Source: Clostridium sp. CAG:138 (GTDB lineage: Bacteria; Bacillota; Clostridia; Christensenellales; CAG-138). From it: a stretch of 37,000 bases of DNA. Shown piece by piece: positions 7,306 to 15,118 of the stretch; position 1 is the first letter of the stretch; every line of letters starts with the position of its first letter. The stretch spans positions 29,795 to 66,794 of the forward strand of contig FR879677.1 in the NCBI GenBank assembly GCA_000435055.1. Direction: 5' to 3'. The notes beneath the pieces are model-generated. The model ran no database searches and was not told the origin of the DNA. It worked only from the letters and a program-made list of their open reading frames with translations. A program made the translations under genes and the position numbers.

Positions 7306-7704
7306 ATGCTCGTAACAGACCCCATTGCCGATATGCTTACAAGGATTCGCAACGCTCTCATCGTCAAACATGACACCGTAGACGTTCCCGTTTCCGTAAT
7401 GAAGCTCGCAATCGCTGACATTCTCCTTAACGAAGGTTACATCAAGGGTTACACCGTCGGCGGCGAAGGCGTTCAGAAGATGATGACCATCACCCTTAAG
7501 TACGGCGCAAACCGTCAGAAGGTTATCACCGGCCTCAAGCGTATTTCCAAGCCCGGCCTGCGCGTTTATGCCCGCAAGGATAACATCCCCAAGGTTCTCA
7601 ACGGCCTCGGCATCGCCATCATTTCCACTTCCCGTGGCATCATGACCGATCGTGAAGCAAGGAAACAGGGCGTCGGCGGCGAAGTTCTCGCCTACGTTTG
7701 GTAA
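7306..7704 (+). CDS. rpsH: 30S ribosomal protein S8
   Basis: S8 is a primary 16S rRNA binder and, in E. coli, the repressor of the spc operon. The 132-residue protein begins MLVTDPIADMLTRIRNA and ends with the conserved STSRGIMTDREARKQGVGGEVLAYVW region. The ATG at 7306 follows AAGGAGGATATTTCA; the frame is open upstream but overlaps rpsZ. Downstream lies a 141-base gap with a long hairpin, the only large gap in the spc block. Confidence 0.97.
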   Translation: MLVTDPIADMLTRIRNALIVKHDTVDVPVSVMKLAIADILLNEGYIKGYTVGGEGVQKMMTITLKYGANRQKVITGLKRISKPGLRVYARKDNIPKVLNGLGIAIISTSRGIMTDREARKQGVGGEVLAYVW

Positions 7705-7715
7705 CAACCCGCAAA

Positions 7716-7754
7716 CGTGAATCAAACCTGAATTCACTCAGGCTTTGATTCACG
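7716..7754 (+). promoter_or_regulatory. Long hairpin between rpsH and rplF
   Basis: CGTGAATCAAA (7716-7726) pairs with TTTGATTCACG (7744-7754), and CCTGA with TCAGG inside it, giving about 16 base pairs with one bulged C and a six-base loop. A second hairpin, TGCCCGG (7779-7785) with CCGGGCA (7797-7803), follows. Neither has a T run, so this does not look like an intrinsic terminator. RNA processing, mRNA stabilisation or protein binding are possible roles. Confidence 0.6.
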
Positions 7755-7845
7755 CAAATAACACAGCTGAAACGCCTATGCCCGGAACAAAACAGGCCGG
7801 GCACGGGCGAAAGCAAGATAATGCATTAATATTTGGAGGTGCACA

Positions 7846-8385
7846 ATGTCTCGAATCGGAAAACTTCCGATCACTATCCCTGCCGGAGTGACAATTACGG
7901 TTTCTGACGATAATACCGTGACAGTCAAGGGCCCCAAGGGTCAGCTCTCCGAGAAGATCAGCCCCCGCATCAAGGTTTCCATGGATGCAGGCATCCTCAA
8001 GGTAGAACGCCCCACCGATGAAAAAGAAGACCGTTCTCTGCACGGACTTTCCCGTACCCTCATCAACAATATGGTCGTCGGTACCACCAAAGGTTTCGAG
8101 AAAAAGCTTGAAATCAACGGCACCGGTTACAGGGCTCAGAAGAACGGCAACAAGCTCGTTCTCAATGTCGGTTATTCACACCCTGTTGAATTCGAAGAAG
8201 GCGACGGCATTACTTTCGACGTTCCCGCTCCCAACCGGATCACGGTTCAGGGCATCGACAAGCAGAAAGTCGGTCAGATCGCAGCAGACGTCCGCGCGGT
8301 TCGTGAGCCTGAACCCTACAAGGGCAAGGGTATCAAGTATGACTATGAAGTCATCATCCGCAAGGAAGGTAAGACCGGTAAATAA
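7846..8385 (+). CDS. rplF: 50S ribosomal protein L6
   Basis: L6 lies near the GTPase centre of the 50S. The 179-residue protein begins MSRIGKLPITIPAGV, has the two repeated L6 domains, and the family motif PEPYKGKGIKYDYE near residues 150-165. The ribosome site is TTTGGAGGTGCACA. It follows the hairpin-bearing gap after rpsH and is the first gene of the second half of the spc block. Confidence 0.97.
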   Translation: MSRIGKLPITIPAGVTITVSDDNTVTVKGPKGQLSEKISPRIKVSMDAGILKVERPTDEKEDRSLHGLSRTLINNMVVGTTKGFEKKLEINGTGYRAQKNGNKLVLNVGYSHPVEFEEGDGITFDVPAPNRITVQGIDKQKVGQIAADVRAVREPEPYKGKGIKYDYEVIIRKEGKTGK

Positions 8386-8403
8386 CAGGAGGAGTATAGC
8401 AGT

Positions 8404-8772
8404 ATGATTAGTAAGCTTGATAAGAATGCAAAGCGCAAGGCACGTCATTACCGTACCCGCAGGCATATCATCGGCACACCCGCAAGGCCCCGCCTGAATG
8501 TTTACCGCAGCCTGAATCACATCTATGCTCAGGTTATCGATGACTCCATCGGAAACACCATTGCGGCAGCTTCCACCGTTGAAGCATCCGTAAAGGCATT
8601 GATCGAAGGCAAAAACAAGAAGGAAGCAGCGTTCATCGTTGGTGAAACCGTTGCAAAGCGCGCACTTGAAAAGGGCGTTGCAAAGGTCGTTTTCGATCGC
8701 GGCGGTTATCTTTACACCGGTCGCGTTGCCGAGCTGGCAGCCGGTGCCCGCAAGGCCGGCTTGGATTTCTAA
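8404..8772 (+). CDS. rplR: 50S ribosomal protein L18
   Basis: L18 binds 5S rRNA with L5 and carries it to the central protuberance. The 122 residues show the basic N-terminus KNAKRKARHYRTRRH, the segment RPRLNVYRSLNHIYAQVIDD and the ending AAGARKAGLDF, all typical. The ribosome site is CAGGAGGAGTATAGCAGT. Normal length; 18 bases from rplF and 12 from rpsE. Confidence 0.97.
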   Translation: MISKLDKNAKRKARHYRTRRHIIGTPARPRLNVYRSLNHIYAQVIDDSIGNTIAAASTVEASVKALIEGKNKKEAAFIVGETVAKRALEKGVAKVVFDRGGYLYTGRVAELAAGARKAGLDF

Positions 8773-8784
8773 TGGAGGTATACT

Positions 8785-9294
8785 ATGCAAAACAGGCGTA
8801 ATTACACCCCGGAAGTACCGGAATTCAAAGAAAAGCTCGTCTCCGTCAACCGTGTAGCAAAGGTTGTTAAGGGCGGTAAAATTTTCCGCTTCTCCGCGCT
8901 CATCGTTGTCGGCGATGAAAAGGGTCGCGTCGGTGTCGGCATGGGCAAAGCTGCCGAAATTCCCGAAGCGGTTCGCAAGGGCGTTGAGGACGCAAAGCGT
9001 CACCTCATCAACGTTCCCATCGTCGGAACCACCATCCCCCACGCTGTTGAAGGCAAGTTCTCCAAGGGTCATGTTCGCATGCTCCCCGCAGAACCCGGTA
9101 CCGGCGTTATCGCGGGCGGTCCCGTTCGCTGCGTTCTCGAAATGGTCGGCATCAAAGATATCCGCACCAAGAGCTACGGTTCCAACAACCCCGCAAACTG
9201 CGTGAAGGCAACCCTTGACGGGCTTGCACAGCTCCGCACCGCAGAGCAGGTTGCGCATCTGCGCGGTAAGAGCGTTGCCGAAATTCTTGACTGA
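8785..9294 (+). CDS. rpsE: 30S ribosomal protein S5
   Basis: S5 is at the mRNA entry site and influences decoding accuracy together with S4. The 169-residue protein contains the double-stranded RNA-binding part (RVAKVVKGGKIFRFSALIVVGD region) and GKAAEIPEAVRKG, then the C-terminal domain with SYGSNNPANCVKAT. The loop where spectinomycin resistance maps in other species (VAKVVKGGK) looks ordinary. The ribosome site is ATGGAGGTATACT. Confidence 0.97.
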   Translation: MQNRRNYTPEVPEFKEKLVSVNRVAKVVKGGKIFRFSALIVVGDEKGRVGVGMGKAAEIPEAVRKGVEDAKRHLINVPIVGTTIPHAVEGKFSKGHVRMLPAEPGTGVIAGGPVRCVLEMVGIKDIRTKSYGSNNPANCVKATLDGLAQLRTAEQVAHLRGKSVAEILD

Positions 9295-9310
9295 TTGGGA
9301 GGGAATTATA

Positions 9311-9496
9311 ATGGCAAACCTGAAAGTTACACTCGTTAAGAGCACCATCGGAGCACTGAAAGACCAGCAGGCGACCGTTAAGGCACTCGGTCTTCACAAG
9401 CTCAATCACACGGTCATCAAGCCCGATAATGCTTGCATCCGTGGCATGATTTTCAAAGTGAAGCACCTTGTTAAGGTGGAAGAAGTAGACGCATAA
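9311..9496 (+). CDS. rpmD: 50S ribosomal protein L30
   Basis: L30 is a small protein on the solvent side of the 50S. The 61-residue product reads MANLKVTLVKSTIGALKDQQ and has the standard LGLHKLNHTVIKPDN segment. The ATG at 9311 is chosen because GGGAGGGAATTATA stands just upstream; the frame is open further back but only inside rpsE. It ends 12 bases before rplO. Confidence 0.96.
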   Translation: MANLKVTLVKSTIGALKDQQATVKALGLHKLNHTVIKPDNACIRGMIFKVKHLVKVEEVDA

Positions 9497-9508
9497 GGAG
9501 GTTACCGC

Positions 9509-9955
9509 ATGAATCTACATGAGTTAAGACCCGCCGAGGGTTCAACAAGTGCAAGGAAGCGTGTGGGCCGCGGCTCCGGTTCCGGTATCGGCAAAACCGC
9601 CGGTTACGGTCACAAGGGTCAGAAGGCTCGCAGCGGAAGCAAGAAGAACGGCTTTGAAGGCGGTCAGATGCCTCTGCCCCGTCGTCTCCCGAAGAGAGGC
9701 TTCCACAACAACTTCATGAAAGTTTATTCCGTTGTCAACATCGAGGCTCTCAACCGCTTCGAGAATGGCACTGTAATCACCGCTGAGCTCCTCAAAGCAG
9801 AGGGCATCATCAGCAAAATCGAGAAGGACGGCCTCAAGGTTCTGGGCCGTGGCGAGCTTACACAGCGCCTTACTGTCAAGGCGGCGAAGGTATCAAATTC
9901 AGCCCGTGAAGCTATCGTTGCGGTGGGCGGAACTGTAGAGGTGCCGAATGTTTAA
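9509..9955 (+). CDS. rplO: 50S ribosomal protein L15
   Basis: L15 is a late-assembly 50S protein with a long basic N-terminal arm. The 148-residue protein starts MNLHELRPAEGSTSARKRVG and shows GRGSGSGIGKTAGYGHKGQ and GGQMPLPRRLPKRGF. Its last codons overlap the secY start by eight bases (ATGTTTAA), so SecY translation is probably coupled to L15. Length is normal. Confidence 0.97.
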   Translation: MNLHELRPAEGSTSARKRVGRGSGSGIGKTAGYGHKGQKARSGSKKNGFEGGQMPLPRRLPKRGFHNNFMKVYSVVNIEALNRFENGTVITAELLKAEGIISKIEKDGLKVLGRGELTQRLTVKAAKVSNSAREAIVAVGGTVEVPNV

Positions 9956-11297
9956 GACTATCATCAATGCTTGGAAAGTCAAGGACATCCGCACCAAGAT
10001 GCTCTACACTCTGCTCTTGATCGTTGTCTACAGACTCGGCTCCTTCATCCCCGTTCCCAGTGTAAACGGTGAAAAACTCGGAGAGTTGATTGCAAGCTAT
10101 GACTTCCTCAGCTTCCTCAACCTCTTCTCCGGCGGTTCTCTGAACAATTTCTCACTCTTTGCAATGGGTATCTCGCCCTACATCACGGCGTCGATTATTC
10201 TTCAGCTCCTCACCATTGCATTCCCCTCCCTTGAGAAACTTTCCAAGGAAGAGGACGGCAGGGAAAAGATCGAAAAAATCACCCGTATCGTGGGCGTCGT
10301 TCTCGCTCTTATCCAGTCCGTAAGCATTGTTGTCGGTCTCAACAGCGCAAACGGCGATCTCATCAAAAAGATCACCATCTTCGGCACAAGCGGCTTCGGC
10401 ACATTCATGAACGGCTTTATGCCCTATGTTATCACGGGCATCTGCTGCACCGCAGGTACTGCGTTCCTGATGTGGATGGGTGAGCGCATCACCGAAAAGG
10501 GCATCGGCAACGGCGTTTCAATTCTGATCTTTGCATCCATTGTTTCCTCCGTTCCCAATGTTGTTATCAACCTTATCAACGGTACTTTCCACATTATTCC
10601 GACCACTAACGGTCTTGCGTACAAGTGGTGGTACGGAATCGTGGTTATCCTTGTGGTTCTTATCCTCACCGTTGGTATCGTTACCGTTGAAAAGGCGGTT
10701 CGCCGCATTCCCGTTCAGTACGCAAAGCGCGTTGTCGGCAGGAAACTCTACGGCGGACAGTCCACGCATATCCCTCTCAAGGCGAATGCAAACGGCGTTA
10801 TGCCCCTGATCTTCGCTATGACGATTCTTCAGGTTCCCGGCATGATCGGTCAGTTCTGGCCCAAGGGCAAGTTCTATACCTTTGTAAGCACTTACCTCAG
10901 CCCGGCAACCACGAATATCGCCGGCATAATCATTTACTATGTGCTTTATGCCATCATGATCGTGGGCTTCGCCTACTTCTACTCCTCCATCACCTTCAAC
11001 CCTGTTGAGATTTCCAAAAATCTCCAGCAGAACGGCGGATTTATTCCCGGTATTCGTCCCGGTCGTCCCACTTCGGACTACCTCCAGAAGAAGTGCAGCC
11101 GCCTGACAATGTTCGGCGCACTCTTCCTGATGATTATCGCAATCATCCCCACTCTGCTCCTGAAGGTGCTGAACATCACCGTGCTGTCTGCTTTCGGCCC
11201 GACGAGCATTCTGATTATGATCAGTGTGTCCATCGAAATTGCCGACCAGCTTGACTCGCTGATGATCATGAGGAACCATAAGGGCTTCCTCAACTAA
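9948..11297 (+). CDS. secY: Preprotein translocase subunit SecY
   Basis: SecY forms the protein-conducting channel of SecYEG in the cytoplasmic membrane. The 449-residue product has about ten hydrophobic segments, begins with a cytoplasmic helix followed by RLGSFIPVPSV, and holds the plug region FSGGSLNNFSLFAMGISPYI and the cytoplasmic loop EKAVRRIPVQYAKR. The C-terminal loop NPVEISKNLQQNGGFIPGIRPG is highly conserved. The start overlaps rplO by eight bases. The usual spc-operon order (rplO-secY-adk) is kept, but the gap to adk holds a long hairpin. Confidence 0.97.
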   Translation: MFKTIINAWKVKDIRTKMLYTLLLIVVYRLGSFIPVPSVNGEKLGELIASYDFLSFLNLFSGGSLNNFSLFAMGISPYITASIILQLLTIAFPSLEKLSKEEDGREKIEKITRIVGVVLALIQSVSIVVGLNSANGDLIKKITIFGTSGFGTFMNGFMPYVITGICCTAGTAFLMWMGERITEKGIGNGVSILIFASIVSSVPNVVINLINGTFHIIPTTNGLAYKWWYGIVVILVVLILTVGIVTVEKAVRRIPVQYAKRVVGRKLYGGQSTHIPLKANANGVMPLIFAMTILQVPGMIGQFWPKGKFYTFVSTYLSPATTNIAGIIIYYVLYAIMIVGFAYFYSSITFNPVEISKNLQQNGGFIPGIRPGRPTSDYLQKKCSRLTMFGALFLMIIAIIPTLLLKVLNITVLSAFGPTSILIMISVSIEIADQLDSLMIMRNHKGFLN

Positions 11298-11327
11298 TCT
11301 CACAGGATTATATTGACCCGATGTTTG

Positions 11328-11365
11328 TCCAAGGGATATTGGCTGCGTTGCTTCTATCCCTTGGA
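11328..11365 (+). promoter_or_regulatory. Perfect 11-bp hairpin between secY and adk
   Basis: TCCAAGGGATA (11328-11338) and TATCCCTTGGA (11355-11365) are perfectly complementary around a 16-base loop. No T run follows, so it is not a standard terminator. It marks the switch from the CCC-rich ribosomal genes and secY to the CCG-using adk, map and KOW genes, so it could be a processing or partial termination site that lowers expression downstream. Confidence 0.55.
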
Positions 11366-11416
11366 TTAAACTGCGTATTAGAGACAAATTGACGGAGGTT
11401 TTTAAAACCGATATTT

Positions 11417-12076
11417 ATGAAGCTGATACTTTTAGGTCCGCCCGCCGCCGGCAAAGGAACACAGGCGGAATGCATCGCCGAACGCTACTCTCTTGCCCAT
11501 ATTTCAACCGGGGATATGCTCCGCGCCGAAATCAGCAAAAAAACGCCGCTCGGCTTGCGCGCTAAGGCTCTTATCGACGACGGCAACCTTGTTCCGGACG
11601 AGATAATTAATGAAATGGTGCTCTCACGCATACAGCACGAGGATTGCAGCATCGGCTTTTTGCTGGACGGTTATCCGCGAACCATTGCGCAGGCGGAGAC
11701 GCTTGCCGGTGCGGTCAATATCGATGCAGTGATTGACATCAATGTTGACAGTGATATCCTTATCGAGAGAGTTTCCTCACGGCGCGTCTGCCCGAAATGC
11801 AATCACTCCCAGTGTGTCAGCGCGGCTGATACTGCCGCCGGCAAACCGGAATTGTGTGCAAAGTGCGGAGCAGAACTTATCAGACGGCCGGATGATAATC
11901 CGGAGAGTATGCGGCACAGGCTCGAAGTCTACTATGACAGAACCTTCCCGCTTATCAACTTCTATCGCGAAAAAGGTCTTCTCGTTCCCATCGACGGCGC
12001 AATGAGCATCGGCGATGTTTCGAACCGGATCTTTGCGGCGCTCGATCCGATATTCGAGAAGAATAAAAAAGCTTAA
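11417..12076 (+). CDS. adk: Adenylate kinase, zinc-containing LID
   Basis: Adenylate kinase converts ATP + AMP to 2 ADP in the cytoplasm. The 219-residue protein opens with the P-loop GPPAAGKGTQ (residues 7-16), has the NMP-binding HISTGDMLRAE and DGYPRT, and a LID domain with four cysteines (C125, C128, C147, C150) that should bind zinc, as in many Gram-positive forms. The second cysteine pair is slightly further from the first than usual. The best GGAGG is 18 bases before the ATG, too far to be ideal, so its translation may be weaker than that of its neighbours. Confidence 0.96.
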   Translation: MKLILLGPPAAGKGTQAECIAERYSLAHISTGDMLRAEISKKTPLGLRAKALIDDGNLVPDEIINEMVLSRIQHEDCSIGFLLDGYPRTIAQAETLAGAVNIDAVIDINVDSDILIERVSSRRVCPKCNHSQCVSAADTAAGKPELCAKCGAELIRRPDDNPESMRHRLEVYYDRTFPLINFYREKGLLVPIDGAMSIGDVSNRIFAALDPIFEKNKKA

Positions 12077-12153
12077 ATCCAACGGACGAAATGCCTCGAC
12101 AGGGGCTGCTGCATATTTCCGAAAATCGACGCTTCGGAGTTCAGGAGAAAAGA

Positions 12154-12924
12154 ATGAGTGACGGAAAAATTACAATTAAATCAGAATCCCAGCGTACGCT
12201 CATGCGCGCTGCGGGCGAGCTGACGGGCAGAACGCTTAACTATATCGAAGCGCTTATTAAACCGGGAATTTCAACAAAGGAATTGGATGAAGCGGCAGAG
12301 GAGTTTATTCGAAGCCACGGCGCTGTTCCGTCATTCCTGAATTACGAGGGCTTCCCGGCAAGCATCTGCACTTCGGTCAATGACAGGATCGTGCACGGCA
12401 TTCCGAGCAGGCATGACCGTCTGCGTGACGGCGACATTATCAGCGTTGACTGCGGCGCGCTGCTTAACGGCTTCCATGGGGATGCCGCAAGGACTTTTCT
12501 TGTCGGCAATGTTGCTCCCGAGGTCGCGAAGCTTGTTCAGGTCACAAAAGAGTGTTTCTTTAAGGGCCTTGAACAGGCCGTTGTCGGGAATCATATTTCC
12601 GATATCGGACGGGCAATTCAGCAGCACGCCGAGTCACATGGCTACGGTGTCGTTCGTGAGCTCGTCGGTCACGGCATCGGCATGAATATGCATGAAGCTC
12701 CCGAGGTTCCGAATTATGTTATTCCGCATTTCGGACGGGGAGCAAGACTCGTGCCCGGCATGGCGATTGCGATTGAACCGATGATAAATCTCGGCACAAG
12801 ACGCATTCATGTTCTCGATGACGGGTGGACCTGCGTCACTGCCGACGGCAAGCCGAGTGCGCATTATGAAAACACAATTTTTATTTCGGAAAACGGTCCG
12901 GAAGTGTTGACAAACCCAGAATAA
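12154..12924 (+). CDS. map: Methionine aminopeptidase, type I
   Basis: This enzyme removes the initiator methionine from nascent proteins. The 256-residue product has the metal-ligand segments of the type I family: VHGIPS (His), ISVDCGALLNGFHGDAARTF (two Asp), GHGIGMNMHEAP (His), IAIEPM (Glu) and HYENTIFI (Glu). The ATG at 12154 follows CAGGAGAAAAGA; an in-frame ATG at 12091 would add 21 residues without a ribosome site. Its last codons contain the -35 element of a promoter for the next gene. Confidence 0.95.
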   Translation: MSDGKITIKSESQRTLMRAAGELTGRTLNYIEALIKPGISTKELDEAAEEFIRSHGAVPSFLNYEGFPASICTSVNDRIVHGIPSRHDRLRDGDIISVDCGALLNGFHGDAARTFLVGNVAPEVAKLVQVTKECFFKGLEQAVVGNHISDIGRAIQQHAESHGYGVVRELVGHGIGMNMHEAPEVPNYVIPHFGRGARLVPGMAIAIEPMINLGTRRIHVLDDGWTCVTADGKPSAHYENTIFISENGPEVLTNPE

Positions 12925-12935
12925 TGTGCTACAAT
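12907..12935 (+). promoter_or_regulatory. Internal sigma-A promoter at the end of map
   Basis: TTGACA (12907-12912), exactly 17 bases, then TACAAT (12930-12935). This is a near-consensus promoter inside the ribosomal cluster. It would start transcription near 12942 and feed the KOW protein gene, infA, rpmJ and perhaps the alpha block, independently of the S10 promoter. Confidence 0.75.
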
Positions 12936-12951
12936 GTTAAGGTTGCGACTT

Positions 12952-13395
12952 ATGGATAAAAAAGGGTGTCGAAACACAGAAAAACCCGAAGAATTCTGTA
13001 AATTCGCCGAAGAGGACGTTTTGTCCTCCGAAAGTGAAACAGCGACCCGGGGCAGTATGACTGAGAATGACATTCCCGCCTTGCAGAAATGCATTGCGAG
13101 GGATGAGATTATTCTCGGTCAAATAGTAATTTCGAACGCAGGGCATGACAGGGATAGTCATCTTGTTGTCATAGGACACGAGGGCGAAAATTTCGTTTTC
13201 GTTGCCGACGGCAGGCTGCGAACGGTTGAAAAGCCCAAAAGGAAGAAGCTCAGGCACGTTTCGCGGACAGATATATATTCCCCGAAAATCTCAAAAAAGA
13301 TTTTGCAGGGCATGCCCGTGACGAATGCGGAGCTGAGGAAAATCATTGCCGAGTTTAAACAGTCGGCAGGCGGCGAATCAGGTGCGGCGGAATGA
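12952..13395 (+). CDS. KOW-domain RNA-binding protein (L14e-like), YbzG type
   Basis: A KOW-type domain, IILGQIVISNAGHDRDSHLVVIG, is followed by VADGRLRTVEKPKRKKLRHV. This matches the small RNA-binding protein coded between map and infA in many Firmicutes, whose exact role is not settled. Relatives usually start right at the KOW domain; here about 35-45 acidic residues precede it. The start is uncertain: ATG 12934 lies inside the -10 of the promoter at 12907-12935, ATG 12952 would have a 5' leader of about ten bases, and ATG 13057 gives 112 residues. None has a clear Shine-Dalgarno. I chose 12952 as the longest start compatible with that promoter. Confidence 0.75.
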   Translation: MDKKGCRNTEKPEEFCKFAEEDVLSSESETATRGSMTENDIPALQKCIARDEIILGQIVISNAGHDRDSHLVVIGHEGENFVFVADGRLRTVEKPKRKKLRHVSRTDIYSPKISKKILQGMPVTNAELRKIIAEFKQSAGGESGAAE

Positions 13396-13474
13396 ATGCG
13401 GATAATGCTCTTCACAAACCGCAGCAAACAAGAATTTGCCGAAATGAGTACCGCATTTTGCAAGGAGGATTTGA

Positions 13475-13696
13475 ATGTCTAAGCAGGACGTAATCGAAGT
13501 TGCGGGTGTTGTCACGGATTCATACCCGAATGCGATGTTTGAGGTTACTCTCGAAAACGGTCACAAAATTTTGGCGACCATATCCGGCAAGCTCAGGATG
13601 AATTACATTCGAGTCCTGACGGGCGACAAGGTAACCGTTGAGCTTTCGCCCTATGACCTGACGAGAGGTCGCATCACATGGCGCGCAAAGAACTGA
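13475..13696 (+). CDS. infA: Translation initiation factor IF-1
   Basis: IF-1 binds the A site of the 30S subunit during initiation. The 73-residue OB-fold protein reads MSKQDVIEVAGVV, with FEVTLENGHKILATISGKLR and MNYIRVLTGDKVTVELSPYD, and ends RITWRAKN. Length and sequence are standard. The ribosome site is CAAGGAGGATTTGA. It sits in the usual map-KOW-infA-rpmJ order and could be transcribed from the internal promoter in map. Confidence 0.96.
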   Translation: MSKQDVIEVAGVVTDSYPNAMFEVTLENGHKILATISGKLRMNYIRVLTGDKVTVELSPYDLTRGRITWRAKN

Positions 13697-13744
13697 CGTT
13701 CTGTGTGCAGCTAAAATGCCAAATTTTCACAGGAGGAAGCAACA

Positions 13745-13858
13745 ATGAAAGTAAGGCCTTCAGTAAAACCGATGTGCGAGAAGTGCAAGATCATTAAGCG
13801 CAAGGGTCGCGTTATGGTCATCTGCGAGAATCCTCGTCACAAGCAAAAGCAGGGCTGA
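13745..13858 (+). CDS. rpmJ: 50S ribosomal protein L36, zinc-binding type
   Basis: L36 is the smallest 50S protein and binds near the base of the L7/L12 stalk. The 37-residue product is MKVRPSVKPMCEKCKIIKRK followed by GRVMVICENPRHKQKQG. C11, C14, C27 and H32 are the zinc ligands of the cysteine-containing type. The start follows ACAGGAGGAAGCAACA. It is followed by an unusually long 448-base gap before rpsM. Confidence 0.96.
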   Translation: MKVRPSVKPMCEKCKIIKRKGRVMVICENPRHKQKQG

Positions 13859-14306
13859 TTTGGCTTGAATTGAGCGGAGCGGCAACACGAACGCTGACTG
13901 CGGCGGCAATGCGCCGCGAAGGCTCGGAACGCAAAAGCTCGATGAATGCGGAATCCCCGAAATGCAGCCGGTCTGCGGAACCAACCCGCCGCAGCCCGAA
14001 GGGTAAAGCGAATGCAGGCGTTCGCTGAAGTCCCTAAACAAATGCACGGAAAGCGCTTCCGAAAGACGCTGCCCGCTTTGTGAAGTTCATCACATGCGGC
14101 AGCGGCGGAAACATTCAGGAGGCTCCGGCGAAACAGCAGTATGGTTCTTGCCTATCAGCATCAGGCAAACCGTCACCGGATCACTGCCGGTGCGGCTGCC
14201 CAATCTCAAATGAAGCCAAGGTTGCGTTGGCTGCAGTTGAGATTGGGAACCGGCAGACACAAAGAATAACCCCTAAAAAACCAAACTACGGAGGTAAACA
14301 TTCTAT
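13859..14306 (+). promoter_or_regulatory. Long structured untranslated region before rpsM
   Basis: No gene or clear promoter is seen in these 448 bases. Short stems occur (GCGGCG/CGCCGC near 13900-13917, GCGAA/TTCGC near 14011-14028, TTGCCT/AGGCAA near 14148-14167). The main structure is at 14184-14256: CTGCCGGT pairs with ACCGGCAG, CCCAATCTCAA (14199-14209) with TTGAGATTGGG (14237-14247), and AGCCAA (14214-14219) with TTGGCT (14227-14232). CACCGG (14174-14179) can alternatively pair with CCGGTG (14187-14192), which would break the outermost helix. The element ends about 50 bases before the rpsM start. Confidence 0.55.
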
Positions 14307-14675
14307 ATGGCGCGTATAAGCGGCGTAGACCTGCCCAGGGAAAAAAGAGTTGAGATCGGGCTGACCTATATCTACGGTATCGGTCGCAGCACCGCTCAGA
14401 ACATCCTTCGCGAGACCGGCGTTAACCCCGACATCAGGGTCAAGGATCTGTCCGAATCGGATGTTAACAAATTGAGAGAGTACATTGATCATCACTGCAA
14501 GGTAGAGGGCGACCTCAGGCGTGAAGTCTCCATGAACATCAAGAGGCTCATCGAAGTCGGCTGCTATCGCGGCGTTCGTCACCGCAAGGGCTTGCCCGTT
14601 CGCGGTCAGAGCACGAAGCAGAACGCACGCACCCGTAAGGGTCCCAAGCGTTCCGCCGGTAAGGCTAAGAAATAA
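14307..14675 (+). CDS. rpsM: 30S ribosomal protein S13
   Basis: S13 is in the 30S head and contacts the P-site tRNA and L5. The 122-residue protein has the helix-two-turn-helix YIYGIGRSTAQNILRETG and the basic C-terminal motif RGQSTKQNARTRKGPKR. ACGGAGGTAAACATTCTAT precedes the ATG with slightly long spacing. It begins the alpha block after a long structured leader, which may be where S4 or another protein acts. Confidence 0.97.
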   Translation: MARISGVDLPREKRVEIGLTYIYGIGRSTAQNILRETGVNPDIRVKDLSESDVNKLREYIDHHCKVEGDLRREVSMNIKRLIEVGCYRGVRHRKGLPVRGQSTKQNARTRKGPKRSAGKAKK

Positions 14676-14695
14676 TCAAGGAGGAGAATTGAGCA

Positions 14696-15103
14696 ATGGC
14701 AAGGTCAACAAAGACTACAAAGAAGCTTGCTTCCCGCAAGCGTCGTGAACGCAAGAACATTGAGCGCGGTCAGGTTCACATTCGTTCTTCCTTCAATAAC
14801 ACCCTCGTAACCGTTACCGATCTTAACGGCAACGCAATCTCTTGGGCATCCGCAGGCGGCCTCGGCTTCCGCGGTTCCCGTAAGAGCACTCCGTTTGCCG
14901 CACAGATGGCAGCGGAAACCGCAGCAAAAGCTTCAATGGAACACGGCATGCGTATCGTTGAAGTTTACGTCAAGGGCCCCGGCGCAGGTCGTGAATCTGC
15001 AATCCGCGCGCTCCAGGCTGCAGGTCTTGAAGTCAACATGATCAAGGACGTCACCCCCATTCCTCATAATGGCTGCCGTCCTCCCAAGCGTAGAAGAGTA
15101 TAA
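14696..15103 (+). CDS. rpsK: 30S ribosomal protein S11
   Basis: S11 forms part of the 30S platform near the mRNA exit and E site. The 135-residue protein has HIRSSFNNTLVTVTD, the glycine-rich GGLGFRGSRKSTPFAAQMAA and the conserved ending PHNGCRPPKRRRV. The ribosome site is AAGGAGGAGAATTGAGCA. Length is slightly above the 128-131 of relatives because of a basic N-terminus. Confidence 0.97.
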   Translation: MARSTKTTKKLASRKRRERKNIERGQVHIRSSFNNTLVTVTDLNGNAISWASAGGLGFRGSRKSTPFAAQMAAETAAKASMEHGMRIVEVYVKGPGAGRESAIRALQAAGLEVNMIKDVTPIPHNGCRPPKRRRV

Positions 15104-15118
15104 GGAGAGCAAACGATT

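Noticed and set aside
13396..13482. 28-codon ORF (MRIMLFTNRS...) right after the KOW gene, overlapping the infA start as ATGTCTAA
   Set aside because: The overlap geometry is tempting, but no Shine-Dalgarno precedes it and it matches no known protein; the infA ribosome site lies inside it.
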